64,000 nt of DNA from assembly GCA_964518955.1 (NCBI GenBank), contig CAZFHS010000009.1, positions 68,964 through 132,963 of the forward strand, written 5' to 3'. This document shows positions 1 through 9,120 of this stretch, piece by piece. Within the stretch, counting starts at the first letter, position 1; each line of letters begins with the position of its first letter. Below the pieces are notes generated by a model. It did not search any database and had not been told where the DNA came from. It saw only the letters and a program-made list of their open reading frames with translations. The translations under genes were made by a program, and so were the position numbers. The stretch is from JBDGYW01 sp964518955. Lineage in GTDB: Bacteria; Gemmatimonadota; Gemmatimonadetes; Gemmatimonadales; GWC2-71-9.

Positions 1-2
1 CC

Positions 3-1145
3 GACGTTGCCGACGCGGCAATATTTGATAGCCCACTCGGCGTCGGATACAACTCCAATCCGAACGCAGCCGGAATTGAACCGCTGCCGGGCCGAGCGAC
101 GGGCGGAGGTGGAGCGCTCGTGGTGGATCCAGCGCAAAACAATGCATTCAAGGCGGTCAACCGAACGTGGCAGCAAGGTGGCCGCGTTCGTTTCCAACCC
201 GGCACGCCGGGAGATAGTGGCACGCCAGGAACTTCGGGACGTTATGTGATCACTAACCTCGGCGGATCGGCGATCAACTCCATGGTGAGTGACTACGCTC
301 TTCAAGCCGAGCGGACTGGAGCAGTCGGTACCGCAACCTCGCAGCCCCGGATCGGTCTATACCGCCCCTGGCAGGCATCGATCGACGAGGGCTGGACTCG
401 CTGGTTGCTCGAACGGTTCGGCTTCGAGTTTGCCAGCGTGTACAACCACGATGTGATAGCAGGAGACCTGCGCAGTCGGTTCGACATACTCATTTTCGCC
501 GACATGAGGGCCAGACAGATTCTCGAAGGCTACGCCAAGGGAAGCGTTCCACCCCGTTATGTGGGCGGCATAGGTGAAGAAGGCATACGTGCGATCGACG
601 AGTTCGTGCGGACCGGCGGTACCCTCGTCACTTGGAACAGCGGCAGCCTGTTTGCTATCGATGCACTGCACCTGCCTGTTGAAAACGTGGTAGCGGACAT
701 CGAGCGCGACGAGTTCTTCATGTCCGGCTCACTGCTGGAGATGGAGATAGATCCCTCACATCCGGTTATGTCGGGTATGCCTGAGCGCGGCAAGATGTTC
801 GTGAGTCGCAGCCCCGTGTTCTCCACCAAAGAGGGATTCGAAGGCGCTGTGTTGGCGAAGTACCAAACGAATGGTTCACCACTCCTGTCCGGCTACCTGC
901 TGGGCGAAGAACACCTCCAAGGTTACGCAAGCGCCCTCGACGTTGACCATGGTGACGGACATGTGATCCTGCTTGGTATGCGGCCGCAATGGCGCGGTCA
1001 GCCGTTCGGCAACTTCCGCATTGTGTTCAATGCGGTACTCTACTCGGCGGAAGTGGCTGCCATGCGTCCAGACAACTCGACTTTTTGGCAGGCGCCGGAG
1101 CAGGAGTCCGAAGAGGAGCCCAACACCGGAAATCGAGGTCGGTAG
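3..1145 (+). CDS. C-terminal part of a secreted M14-type zinc carboxypeptidase-like protein (5' end outside window)
   Basis: The reading frame is open from base 3 with no convincing start, so this is the 3' part of a gene that begins upstream. About 380 residues are visible. The first part (reading DVADAAIFDSPLGVG) is followed by a region with VVDPAQNNAFKAVNR and then an alpha/beta region with RIGLYRPW and FDILIFADMRA, resembling the glutamine-amidotransferase-like C-terminal domain of large secreted M14 carboxypeptidase homologues. That family is abundant in Gemmatimonadota-like genomes. The zinc-binding catalytic part is not in the window, so peptidase activity is inferred from this tail only. 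The protein ends in an acidic tail just before a strong hairpin that separates it from the convergent cobO. Confidence 0.6.
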   Translation, partial: DVADAAIFDSPLGVGYNSNPNAAGIEPLPGRATGGGGALVVDPAQNNAFKAVNRTWQQGGRVRFQPGTPGDSGTPGTSGRYVITNLGGSAINSMVSDYALQAERTGAVGTATSQPRIGLYRPWQASIDEGWTRWLLERFGFEFASVYNHDVIAGDLRSRFDILIFADMRARQILEGYAKGSVPPRYVGGIGEEGIRAIDEFVRTGGTLVTWNSGSLFAIDALHLPVENVVADIERDEFFMSGSLLEMEIDPSHPVMSGMPERGKMFVSRSPVFSTKEGFEGAVLAKYQTNGSPLLSGYLLGEEHLQGYASALDVDHGDGHVILLGMRPQWRGQPFGNFRIVFNAVLYSAEVAAMRPDNSTFWQAPEQESEEEPNTGNRGR

Positions 1146-1166
1146 GTATCCGGCTGGATCAACGCT

Positions 1167-1193
1167 CTAGGGCCGGCATTCTGCCGGCCCTAG
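1167..1193. terminator. Perfect 12-bp hairpin between convergent genes
   Basis: CTAGGGCCGGCA and its exact reverse complement are separated by the 3-base loop TTC. The hairpin lies 21 bases after the first gene's stop codon and just before the end of the convergent cobO. There is no clear T-run, so it may act as a bidirectional terminator or only as an mRNA 3'-end stabiliser. A partial third copy of the stem (CCGGCCCTAG) follows immediately. Confidence 0.6.
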
Positions 1194-1200
1194 TCCGGCC

Positions 1201-1728
1201 CTAGTACTCTATACCCTTCCTAGCAACCACGCCGTCGTTGTAGTAGTGCTTCGCTTCATTCATCTCGGTCACTAGATCGGCGCGGTCAATGAGTGATTGC
1301 GGCGCGCGACGGCCTGTAAGCACCAGCTCGACCGCTGCCGGTCGTTCGTCGATCAAGCTCATAACTGCATCTTCGGTCAACAAACCAAACCACAGTGCTA
1401 CGTTCACCTCGTCCAGGACAACGATGTCATGCCGGCCCGACAACATTGCGTCCCGTGCTCGGGCCAAACCGGCCACGGCATGCCGCACATGGCTCTCAGT
1501 GACTTCGTCTTTTCGTATACAGCCCTCGTCGCCGTACTGCTCGATCGTGACTTGGGGAAGCTGCTCCAGGGCGACGAGTTCCCCGTATTCCTGGCCCTTC
1601 ATAAACTGTCCTATGTAGGTCCAGCGGTCATGTCCGGCGGCCCGTACCGCCAGACCAATGGCCGCCGTCGTCTTGCCCTTACCGTCGCCGGTGTAGACGT
1701 GGACGCACCCGTTAACATCGTCGGTCAT
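1201..1728 (-). CDS. cobO: Cob(I)yrinic acid a,c-diamide adenosyltransferase (CobO/BtuR type)
   Basis: The 175-residue product has the normal CobA/CobO/BtuR length. A P-loop GDGKGKT sits at residues 14-20, followed by the family blocks TAAIGLAVRAAG, FMKGQEYGE and VVLDEVNVAL, and the C-terminal LTGRRAPQSLIDRADLVTEM. Enzymes of this family transfer the adenosyl group of ATP to reduced corrinoids in the cytoplasm, for coenzyme B12 synthesis or salvage. It starts 9 bases after the stop of the upstream S9 peptidase gene on the same strand, so the two are probably cotranscribed although functionally unrelated. No other cobalamin gene and no recognisable cobalamin riboswitch is visible nearby, so a salvage role is as likely as de novo synthesis. 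Confidence 0.93.
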   Translation of the reverse strand: MTDDVNGCVHVYTGDGKGKTTAAIGLAVRAAGHDRWTYIGQFMKGQEYGELVALEQLPQVTIEQYGDEGCIRKDEVTESHVRHAVAGLARARDAMLSGRHDIVVLDEVNVALWFGLLTEDAVMSLIDERPAAVELVLTGRRAPQSLIDRADLVTEMNEAKHYYNDGVVARKGIEY

Positions 1729-1737
1729 GGGTAGTCG

Positions 1738-4038
1738 CTATCTCCGTCGTGTGCTCACCGCGCTGATCTCATAACCCTGCGGAGGCTCCATTCCAAGGAG
1801 GTGCTGCACGAAGTAATCCCAGCGCCGGCGCATCATATATGGCTCGTTGCCGAATCCATGGCGGCGGTTCGGGAATAGAATCAGATCGAAGTCCTTGTTT
1901 GCCGCTATTAGCTCGTTCACGACCACCAAAGTGTTGTAGGGCGGTACGTTGCTGTCCATGGTTCCATGCGCGAGCAAGAGCTTACCCTTGAGATTTCCGG
2001 CAAGTAGTTGGTTTGCTTGATTGTCGTAGTTTGTGGTACCGTCTGGATAGGTCTCGAGAAGACCCTGCCACTTCTCACCCCAATCGTCCTCGTAGTTGCG
2101 GTTGTCGTGGTTGCCTGCCTGACTCACAGCCACCTTGTAGAAATCGGGATACCTGAGTATGGCGTCTGTTGATGCGAATCCGCCGCCGGAATGTCCGTAT
2201 ACACCTACCCGGTCGAGGTCCATCCATGGGTGGCGGGCGGCGAGTTGCCGGATACCCGCAATCTGATCCGGAAGTCCGTTGTCTCCCATATTTCCGTAGT
2301 ACGCTGCGTGGAACGACTTCGAGCGCATGGGTGTGCCCATTGCGTCCAATTCGACCACGATGAACCCGAGTTCGGCGAGCGCCTGTTTGTCACCACGTGC
2401 GGGGGAAAAGCTGCGGCCACCCACACTGCCTGACTGTGGTCCCGGATAGATGTAGTTGAGGACGGGGTACCGTTTGTTTGCGTCAAATGTGGTCGGCTTA
2501 TACATGAGTCCAAAAAGGTCCGTCACGCCATCCCTGGCCTTGACGGTAAACGGCACAGGAGGGAGCCATCCTGCGGCCACCAGCTGCGAGATGTCAGGTT
2601 CTTCGAGGACCAATCTTTCTCTGCCTCTGTGATCTCTCAGTACCGAACCAAGAGGAGAGACAGGGGTCGAATAGCTGTCCACGAAATATTCGCCCGAGGG
2701 AGATAGCGATATCGAATGGTTGGCGCTGTCGGGTGACAGGAGTCGTAGATCTCCACCGTCCATATCGATGCTGTAGAGGTATTGGAAGTAGGGATCGCCT
2801 GGCTCACGCCCAACTCCGAGGAAGTAGATCTTTCGGTCGTCTTCGTCGATGCGGAGTACTCGATAGACGTTCCAGTCGCCGCTCGTGATCTGATTCTTGA
2901 GTTCTCCTGTACTCAGGTCGTAGAGATAGAGGTGCCCCCAATTGTCCCTGTGCGAGAACCAGATAACCTCGTTCGACTCCGCTTGCAGACGCCAATTCCC
3001 TCCAGTTTCGATGAAAGTCTCCTCCCGCTCTTCCAACACCTCCCTCACCTCTCCCGTCTCGGGATTTGCTTCTCGGAGTATCGCATCCTTGTGGTCGCGC
3101 GAACTGGATACAAACGCCAGCTGTGTGGCGTCCGGGCTCCACTCGATGTCGGCGAACCCTCCTCTGCATGCTATGTGGTCGCAAACTGTGGACCGATGCT
3201 GGTCGGGCGGCATCTGTAACCGAACAACGCGTGGGCCGTCTACGTGAACGACTACTCTATGGATTCTGAAAATGACGGTGTCTTCCGGAAGTGGGTATTT
3301 CCAGGCCTCAAGGGTTGGATGTCCCACATTGGTTGACACCAAGTACATCTCGCCTACACCGCGTTCGTCGTGCTGAAACGTCGCGATTTTCCGCGAGTCG
3401 GGGGACCACGCGACGACGGGCCGCTCGCTCTTTGTCCAGCCTGCATTGTTGGTAGCGTAACCAAACTCCTCAATGCCGTCGGTGGTGAGCTGCGTTTCCT
3501 CGCCGGTCTCTACATTGCGCACCCATAGGTTCCAGTCTCGGATGAACGCTTCGAGCGTGCCGTCAGGTGAGGCCACACCCGGAGGGGCATCATCCGAATC
3601 TTCGATGGGCTCCGAACTGCATTGGTACGATTCCGTGTTACACGAAAAAAGTTCCGAGCCGACTTCGAACGTTATCGAGCGCCCGTCCGGGCCCAGCTCG
3701 AAATCACTGAACGGCAAGTTGAAAGGCTCATACGCTGTACCTGTGGACGCAGCAAGTGCTGAGGCAAGTCTGGCGTGATCGAAGGCTCGTTCCCGTGTGC
3801 GACGGTCCGGATCTACAATGACGAACTCCGTCCCCTCCGAGAAGCGGTTCCTATACCAGAATTGCCCGTTCTCTAGCCAGGTGGGCGACACAGTCGCACC
3901 GGACACCAGAGACGAAGTGTTGCCGCGCAGAAAACTTTCCGCGCGCGCGTAGTCGGCGGCGGAAACGGTTTCCTGGGCAACCATCGGCGCGGTCAGCAGC
4001 AAGATCGCGGACAGCAAGACACTCGTACGCATAATCAT
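1738..4038 (-). CDS. Secreted S9 family (dipeptidyl-peptidase IV-like) serine peptidase
   Basis: The 766-residue protein begins with a signal peptide (MIMRTSVLLSAILLLTAPMVAQ). An N-terminal DPP-IV-type beta-propeller follows (for example VAWSPDSRKIATFQHDERG and IEWSPDATQLAFVSSSRDHK), then a C-terminal alpha/beta hydrolase domain. The predicted catalytic triad is S617 in GHSGGGFAS, D695 in GTMDSNVP and H727 in RRHGFG. S9B enzymes remove N-terminal dipeptides, often after proline, from peptides in the periplasm or outside the cell. The gene is divergent from the carbohydrate operon starting at 4241 and leads into cobO on the same strand. The start is preceded by AGGATGATT at the hydrolase end of the intergenic region, and two adjacent codons (ATG ATT ATG) could serve as start. 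Confidence 0.92.
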   Translation of the reverse strand: MIMRTSVLLSAILLLTAPMVAQETVSAADYARAESFLRGNTSSLVSGATVSPTWLENGQFWYRNRFSEGTEFVIVDPDRRTRERAFDHARLASALAASTGTAYEPFNLPFSDFELGPDGRSITFEVGSELFSCNTESYQCSSEPIEDSDDAPPGVASPDGTLEAFIRDWNLWVRNVETGEETQLTTDGIEEFGYATNNAGWTKSERPVVAWSPDSRKIATFQHDERGVGEMYLVSTNVGHPTLEAWKYPLPEDTVIFRIHRVVVHVDGPRVVRLQMPPDQHRSTVCDHIACRGGFADIEWSPDATQLAFVSSSRDHKDAILREANPETGEVREVLEEREETFIETGGNWRLQAESNEVIWFSHRDNWGHLYLYDLSTGELKNQITSGDWNVYRVLRIDEDDRKIYFLGVGREPGDPYFQYLYSIDMDGGDLRLLSPDSANHSISLSPSGEYFVDSYSTPVSPLGSVLRDHRGRERLVLEEPDISQLVAAGWLPPVPFTVKARDGVTDLFGLMYKPTTFDANKRYPVLNYIYPGPQSGSVGGRSFSPARGDKQALAELGFIVVELDAMGTPMRSKSFHAAYYGNMGDNGLPDQIAGIRQLAARHPWMDLDRVGVYGHSGGGFASTDAILRYPDFYKVAVSQAGNHDNRNYEDDWGEKWQGLLETYPDGTTNYDNQANQLLAGNLKGKLLLAHGTMDSNVPPYNTLVVVNELIAANKDFDLILFPNRRHGFGNEPYMMRRRWDYFVQHLLGMEPPQGYEISAVSTRRR

Positions 4039-4240
4039 CCTCGCATGGGTATTTCAATGATGAGGGGCGCGGGTAGGATCACCGCGCAGGTTTAATCAAA
4101 ACGAGTGGTCCGTGGCTGGGCAACCGCTAAGCATCTTGTAGTGATTGACGATGCCCTTGGCATTGCCGCTCATACACGTCTGGACGCTGCCGGGACGACA
4201 TGTATACTCTTCCCGCGGGACGACAAATACGAGGTTTACC
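4039..4240. promoter_or_regulatory. Divergent intergenic region between the S9 peptidase and the carbohydrate operon
   Basis: This 202-base stretch must carry promoters for both directions because the genes diverge from it. A Shine-Dalgarno-like GAGG at 4231-4234 serves the plus-strand gene. An open frame extends upstream of 4241 but has no good start. I see no clear operator or riboswitch. Confidence 0.35.
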
Positions 4241-6367
4241 ATGATAGCTTCTTCTCACCCGTGCCTTCGTGCCGTCGCCGGCCTGATACTTCTCGCAGCA
4301 TGCCAGGTGTCGCCGGATCAACAGGACAGCACATCTGTCGCGGAATTCGATAGCCGGTACGAAGTTCTGCTCAACGGGGAGACCGTTGCGACTTTTTCGG
4401 TACCCGAGTTGTCCGGTGCCGGATTACCTTCTGTAGCCATCGAAGATACGGGCGACGGCTGGCAACGCGTACAGATGCGTTGGGAATTGCCTGGTGAGGT
4501 AAAACAGGACGAGTTGTCCGTTCAATTTGAACTCGATCTCGAGCCTGACTTCTGGTGGGCGCCACACCTCGCTCCAGAGGAAGGATATGTGATAGGACAG
4601 CACGTCTTTCGGGCGCCGGCACTCATTGCTCAACAACAAACCAAGACGCTGGTGGTCGTTCCCGATTTGGATGTTGTGGGAAAGCTCGAAGACAACCCGT
4701 GGTTCTTGGACTATGACGCCCCGCAGGGCACGATGTGGCTCGGCATGGTCCAAACTGAGATCCCCGAGCACGTGTTGTTTCGGAAGACCTCGGGGATGAG
4801 ATTCGCGCCGGGTGAAGTAGAGCTTGCGTTCTTTGTCTCCGCATTCAACGATCGCAGTGAAGTACGAAACCCATGGGCCAAAGTGTCTGGGTTCCTCTGG
4901 AATCAGTGGGCGAGGCCTCTCTACGATGCCGGCGAGCCGACTCGGGCTCCAATCGAGAATTATGTGCGCCACACTTACGATTGGGCATTCGACGGTTGGG
5001 GAGAGTTTGTCTGGCAGGAGTTCGACCTTACCGGTGTCAGAGTTGGTGCGCCGCAGTTCATTGTGAACGTATCGCAGTCGCCCAACTACTCGGGGGAATG
5101 GTTCCAGCGGGAGTTCCTTTCGATCTGGAATCAGGCTTGGTTCTCGTCGCTCCGCAGCGCGTCCGGGTTATACCGTTACGCTCGCCGCGTTGGTGACGAT
5201 GAACTGATGCGAAAGGCCCGACTCACCAAAGAGTTGGCACTCGCCGCTCCGATGGAGAATGGCCTGTTCCCGTCCGTGATTCGCACCGACAACGAGGAAC
5301 TGACGGTGCGAGGGGCCGAGGTCCGAAGGCCACAGCGGTGGGAAAACGCCTATTGGACCAACTCCAACCGCAGCCCGAGGGATCACGGCATTTCGGCGGA
5401 TTGGTACCACGTGTTGGATGCCAGTTGGACCGCTCTTCTCATGTTGCGCTGGTACGAGGAGCTGGAGCAAGATGAGCGGCTTCTCGAATTTGCATCGAGG
5501 TATGGAGATCGCCTGCTAACTCTCCAGGATGAAGACGGTTTCTTCCCGGGCTGGCTACACCCCGAGACTCAGCAACCGGGTCCAGTGATGAACCAGGCGC
5601 CCGAAACTAGTATGAGCGTGACATTCTTGCTGAAACTCGCTGAGCTAACCGGCGAAACCCAATATCAGCGAGTGGCTATAGATGCGATGGACGCCGTGCT
5701 GAAGGAAATCGTTCCCGAAGGCAGATGGGAAGATTACGAGACCTACTGGTCGTGTTGTCGGTGGGGAAGCGACTTGTACCTGGGCAAGAAGATCGAGCGC
5801 AATGCCATGCACAAACAGAACACCTTGTCGATGTTCTGGACTGCAGAGGCTTTGCTGGAGACGTACCGGGTGATGGGTGATACAAGATACCTCGACTGGG
5901 GACGTCGTACTCTCGACGAGCTTTCGATGGCGCAGCAGGTGTGGCAGCCACCTTTCATCTACGTTCCGGCGCTCGGCGGTTTTGGCGTCATGAATGCAGA
6001 TGGTGAGTGGAACGATTCCAGGCAAACCCTGTTCGCCGAGCTGTTCCTCGAGTATTACAGCGAAACGGGTTTACGGGATTACTTCGAACGCGGTGTGAGT
6101 GCTTTGAAGTCCGGCTTCATCATGATGTACTGTCCGGAGAATCCGGTCGTCAAGGAGATGTGGGAGAAGGTCTATCCGTGGTTTGGCCCGGAGGATTATG
6201 GATTCACGATGGAAAACTACGGGCACGGTGGCCGTACCAGTACCGAAGGCGAGGGAATGGGCGTGTTCACCATATACGATTGGGGGAACGGCGCCGCGGC
6301 CGAAGCGGCTATGCGCATCCGCGATCACTATGGCGACGCTGTCCTAGACTCGACGGCACGCCGTTGA
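4241..6367 (+). CDS. Six-hairpin glycosidase-like lipoprotein
   Basis: The start at 4241 is chosen because GAGG precedes it and a lipoprotein signal begins there: MIASSHPCLRAVAGLILLAAC, with the lipobox cysteine at residue 21. The 708-residue protein has an N-terminal beta-sandwich-like part. Its C-terminal half is rich in aromatic and Asp/Glu residues with repeated helical blocks (ASWTALLMLRWYEELEQDER, NTLSMFWTAEALLETYRVMG), typical of (alpha/alpha)6 six-hairpin glycosidases. A WSCCRWGSD block with two adjacent cysteines lies at about residue 503. It heads an operon with a sugar ABC transporter, GH172 and a sugar isomerase, so a role in releasing the imported sugar at the cell surface is likely. 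The exact family and substrate are not recognised. Confidence 0.7.
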   Translation: MIASSHPCLRAVAGLILLAACQVSPDQQDSTSVAEFDSRYEVLLNGETVATFSVPELSGAGLPSVAIEDTGDGWQRVQMRWELPGEVKQDELSVQFELDLEPDFWWAPHLAPEEGYVIGQHVFRAPALIAQQQTKTLVVVPDLDVVGKLEDNPWFLDYDAPQGTMWLGMVQTEIPEHVLFRKTSGMRFAPGEVELAFFVSAFNDRSEVRNPWAKVSGFLWNQWARPLYDAGEPTRAPIENYVRHTYDWAFDGWGEFVWQEFDLTGVRVGAPQFIVNVSQSPNYSGEWFQREFLSIWNQAWFSSLRSASGLYRYARRVGDDELMRKARLTKELALAAPMENGLFPSVIRTDNEELTVRGAEVRRPQRWENAYWTNSNRSPRDHGISADWYHVLDASWTALLMLRWYEELEQDERLLEFASRYGDRLLTLQDEDGFFPGWLHPETQQPGPVMNQAPETSMSVTFLLKLAELTGETQYQRVAIDAMDAVLKEIVPEGRWEDYETYWSCCRWGSDLYLGKKIERNAMHKQNTLSMFWTAEALLETYRVMGDTRYLDWGRRTLDELSMAQQVWQPPFIYVPALGGFGVMNADGEWNDSRQTLFAELFLEYYSETGLRDYFERGVSALKSGFIMMYCPENPVVKEMWEKVYPWFGPEDYGFTMENYGHGGRTSTEGEGMGVFTIYDWGNGAAAEAAMRIRDHYGDAVLDSTARR

Positions 6368-6428
6368 GCTGCCCTTGCTAGCACGTATTCCGGGTGCCAA
6401 CTTCTCTGCGCGCCACCGAGGAGTTTGA

Positions 6429-8018
6429 ATGGCCGGATTTCGTGACATGATACCGACGGAAGATCGTACATCCCCCATAGTCTCCATGCGCGATATCCGG
6501 AAATCGTTTGGGCCGGTTGAAGTGCTTCATGGTGTCGATCTAGATGTAATGCCGGGTGAGGTTCACGCACTCGCAGGTGAAAACGGCGCGGGAAAGAGCA
6601 CCCTGATCAAGATTCTATCGGGCGTCTACGATCGCTACTCCGGTGATTTGCTGTTCGGTGGAACGGCACGGCGTTTCTCTCATCCATTGGACGCGGTCGG
6701 GGCTGGCATTGCGACGATCCACCAGGAGCTGTCTCTCGTACCGTCCATGAGCGTCTCCGACAACCTCTTCCTAGGTCGTGAAACCACAGGACGTTTCGGA
6801 ACCGTCGATTTCAAATCTCAGGAGGCAGAAGCAGTCCGAATCCTCGAGAATCTGGAGCTTGAAGTCTCCCCTCACACTCTGGTGGAGGAACTACCCGTCG
6901 CCGTCCAGCAATTGCTGGAGATAGGGCGCGCGCTCTCGCTCGACGCAAATGTCTTCATCTTCGACGAACCGACCAGTGCTTTGAACGAGCACGAGGCGGA
7001 AATTCTCTTCAACCGGATGGTCGATTTGCGGTGCCAGCAACGAGCCATCATTTACATCACGCATCGACTGGAAGAGATCTATCGGTTGGCAGATCGCATA
7101 ACGGTGTTGCGAGACGGTGAGGTCGTCGGCACTTCATCGACACTCGAACTTCCTCCGAACGAACTCGTCAGATTGATGGTGGGAAGAGAGGTCGTGGCAG
7201 AAGCTGTCGAACGGCAAGAGAAGCAGGCAACACCGGCTTTGGAAGTCTCGCGTTTGACCGTCGCGCACAAGGAGTTGCACGGAAAATCAGTGGTCGAAGA
7301 CATCTCCTTCACTCTCCGGCGCGGCGAGATTCTGGGGTTGGCCGGGCTCCAAGGCTCTGGTACGAGCGAGGTGTTACATGCCCTTTTCGGTGCTCTTGGA
7401 CGAAGGGTGTCTGGGAAGATCGAGCTCCACGGTGAACCCGTCGAACTCGAGGGTCCCAATCAGTCGGTCGAACGAGGGCTCGTGCTCCTCACTAACGATC
7501 GAAAGACTTTGGGACTCGCACCCGACATGAGCGTTACCCACAACGCTAGCCTGGCCGGACTCTCCCGCTTCTGTAACGAAGTGGGATGGATTCGAAGGGA
7601 CGACGAAGCCGCCGCCGTCGAGGAACTGACCCGAGATTTCAGTCTCAAGGCTGCCTCGCTGGACATGCCTGTGAGTGCGTTGTCGGGAGGAAACCAGCAA
7701 AAGGTGTACTTGGCCCGCTGGCTCCTGACGGAACCTCGTGTGTTGATGCTCGACGAGCCTACTCGGGGCGTCGACGTGGGAGCCAAATCCGACATCTACG
7801 AATTGATGCGCACCTGGGTGGAACGGGGCATGTCGATCCTGCTGATCACGTCGGAGATGGAGGAGCTTCTTGCGCTCTGTGACAGAATTTTGGTTTTGCA
7901 CAGAGGGAAGACGGTCGCGGAGTTCTCAGCTGACGAAGTCTCGAAAGAAGATGTACTGGCGGCAGCAATGGGACATGCGTCGACTGCGGCAGATTGCGTG
8001 GATGGGGAAACCATATGA
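6429..8018 (+). CDS. Sugar ABC transporter ATP-binding protein, RbsA/MglA type (two NBDs)
   Basis: The 529-residue protein contains two fused ABC ATPase domains, the arrangement of ribose/galactose/xylose importers. Domain 1 has Walker A GENGAGKST (50-58), a divergent signature (LPVAVQQLLEIGRAL) and Walker B with FIFDEPTSAL. Domain 2 has the usual degenerate Walker A (GLQGSGTSE), signature SALSGGNQQKVYLARWL and LMLDEPTRGVD. A GAGGAG Shine-Dalgarno precedes the ATG. The stop codon overlaps the permease start as ATGA at 8015, so the two are translationally coupled. It energises import by the permease at 8015-9013 with the binding protein at 11268-12245. The transported sugar is not readable from this protein. 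Confidence 0.95.
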   Translation: MAGFRDMIPTEDRTSPIVSMRDIRKSFGPVEVLHGVDLDVMPGEVHALAGENGAGKSTLIKILSGVYDRYSGDLLFGGTARRFSHPLDAVGAGIATIHQELSLVPSMSVSDNLFLGRETTGRFGTVDFKSQEAEAVRILENLELEVSPHTLVEELPVAVQQLLEIGRALSLDANVFIFDEPTSALNEHEAEILFNRMVDLRCQQRAIIYITHRLEEIYRLADRITVLRDGEVVGTSSTLELPPNELVRLMVGREVVAEAVERQEKQATPALEVSRLTVAHKELHGKSVVEDISFTLRRGEILGLAGLQGSGTSEVLHALFGALGRRVSGKIELHGEPVELEGPNQSVERGLVLLTNDRKTLGLAPDMSVTHNASLAGLSRFCNEVGWIRRDDEAAAVEELTRDFSLKAASLDMPVSALSGGNQQKVYLARWLLTEPRVLMLDEPTRGVDVGAKSDIYELMRTWVERGMSILLITSEMEELLALCDRILVLHRGKTVAEFSADEVSKEDVLAAAMGHASTAADCVDGETI

Positions 8019-9013
8019 TCGGTGAACGGGCCCCCACCGTCGCGAAGTGGATTACCACTCCAGTGGCCAGAGCATTGCTGGCTCTCCTGCTCATGGTGAT
8101 CTTTGGCGGTCTGTTCAATGCCGATGGCGCGTTCTTCAGATGGAGCGTCCACCGCGATATGCTGAGGCAGGTGTCGGTATTTGGGATACTTGCGTGCGGC
8201 ATGACCGTGGTCATCATCACCGCCGGTATCGACTTGTCGGTCAGCAGTGTCCTGGCGCTCGGGGCAGTCTTCTTTGCCTGGTTTACACTGCCATTGGGCC
8301 TGCCCGCGGTCTTCGCGATCCCGGCCGTGCTCGTGATCGGGCTGGTACTTGGTTCGATGTCAGGAGCACTCGTTGCACATATGCGCATTCAGCCCTTCAT
8401 CGTTACTCTGGCCATGATGGTCTTTGCTCGCGGGTTCGCCAAAGTGGTGTCCGGTGGTCAGAAAGTCACGAACTACATCATGCAACCCGATGGCAGCGCA
8501 GAATTGATAGAGCATCCCCCTATCTACAATCTCATCGACAGCAGAATACTCGGCGGCAACATATCCGTCGTTACGATCGTTTTCGGTGTCTGTGTCTTTC
8601 TGACATGGGTGGTGTTATCGCGTCTCAGGCTGGGTAGGCACATCTACGCGGTAGGTAGTAACGCGGAAGCGGCCCGCCTCTCCGGAGTGCCGGTGCGGCT
8701 GACACTCGTGTCAGCATACGCGATTTCGGGGCTGTTTGCGGCCGTAGCTGGGATCTGTCAGGCTGCGCAGGAGACCCATGGAGATCCCGAGACAGGTATG
8801 GCGTACGAGTTGGATGCCATCGCAATGGTCGTGATCGGTGGAACTACCCTCGCAGGTGGAAAGGGCAGCGTCGTCCTGACTCTGATCGGCGTGCTAACGA
8901 TCGGGTACCTGCAGAAGATTTTGTCGTTGAATGCTGCACCGGAGGCAACGAGGCTGATGCTGACGGGGGCAATCATTGTCTGTGCGGTTTTGTTTCAGAG
9001 GGGCAGAAAATAG
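8015..9013 (+). CDS. Sugar ABC transporter permease, RbsC type
   Basis: The start at 8015 overlaps the ATPase stop (ATGA) and has a GGGGAAA purine stretch upstream; a longer frame from 7994 is less likely. The 332-residue protein is very hydrophobic, with about eight to ten membrane segments. It contains the branched-chain-permease-like blocks typical of RbsC: GMTVVIITAGIDLSVSSVLALG, LRLGRHIYAVGSNAEAARLSGV and AIAMVVIGGTTLAGG (each also diagnostic for carbohydrate CUT2 permeases). It forms the membrane channel with the upstream ATPase. The gene ends inside a 60-base all-purine tract. Confidence 0.95.
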   Translation: MIGERAPTVAKWITTPVARALLALLLMVIFGGLFNADGAFFRWSVHRDMLRQVSVFGILACGMTVVIITAGIDLSVSSVLALGAVFFAWFTLPLGLPAVFAIPAVLVIGLVLGSMSGALVAHMRIQPFIVTLAMMVFARGFAKVVSGGQKVTNYIMQPDGSAELIEHPPIYNLIDSRILGGNISVVTIVFGVCVFLTWVVLSRLRLGRHIYAVGSNAEAARLSGVPVRLTLVSAYAISGLFAAVAGICQAAQETHGDPETGMAYELDAIAMVVIGGTTLAGGKGSVVLTLIGVLTIGYLQKILSLNAAPEATRLMLTGAIIVCAVLFQRGRK

Positions 9014-9071
9014 GGGGAAGGGAAGAAGGGAAGAAGGGGAAAGGGGAAGGGGAAAGGGGAAGGGGGAAGAG
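9012..9071 (+). repeat. 60-base uninterrupted G/A tract
   Basis: The tract begins at the permease stop codon and runs as alternating GGGA/GGGGA/GAAG units without a single pyrimidine. It lies in the predicted transcript between the permease and the GH172 gene. At least six runs of four or more G could allow G-quadruplex or triplex structure. Three related tracts occur at 38949, 41394 (other strand) and 55724. Confidence 0.85.
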
Positions 9072-9120
9072 TGGATATGCGGTCTTTTCTTGCGGTTTGC
9101 AGGTAAATGGGAGGAATCGC

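Noticed and set aside
1201..1728. Cobalamin riboswitch near cobO
   Set aside because: cobO starts 9 bases after the S9 peptidase gene and no B12-box-like sequence is visible upstream of either gene.
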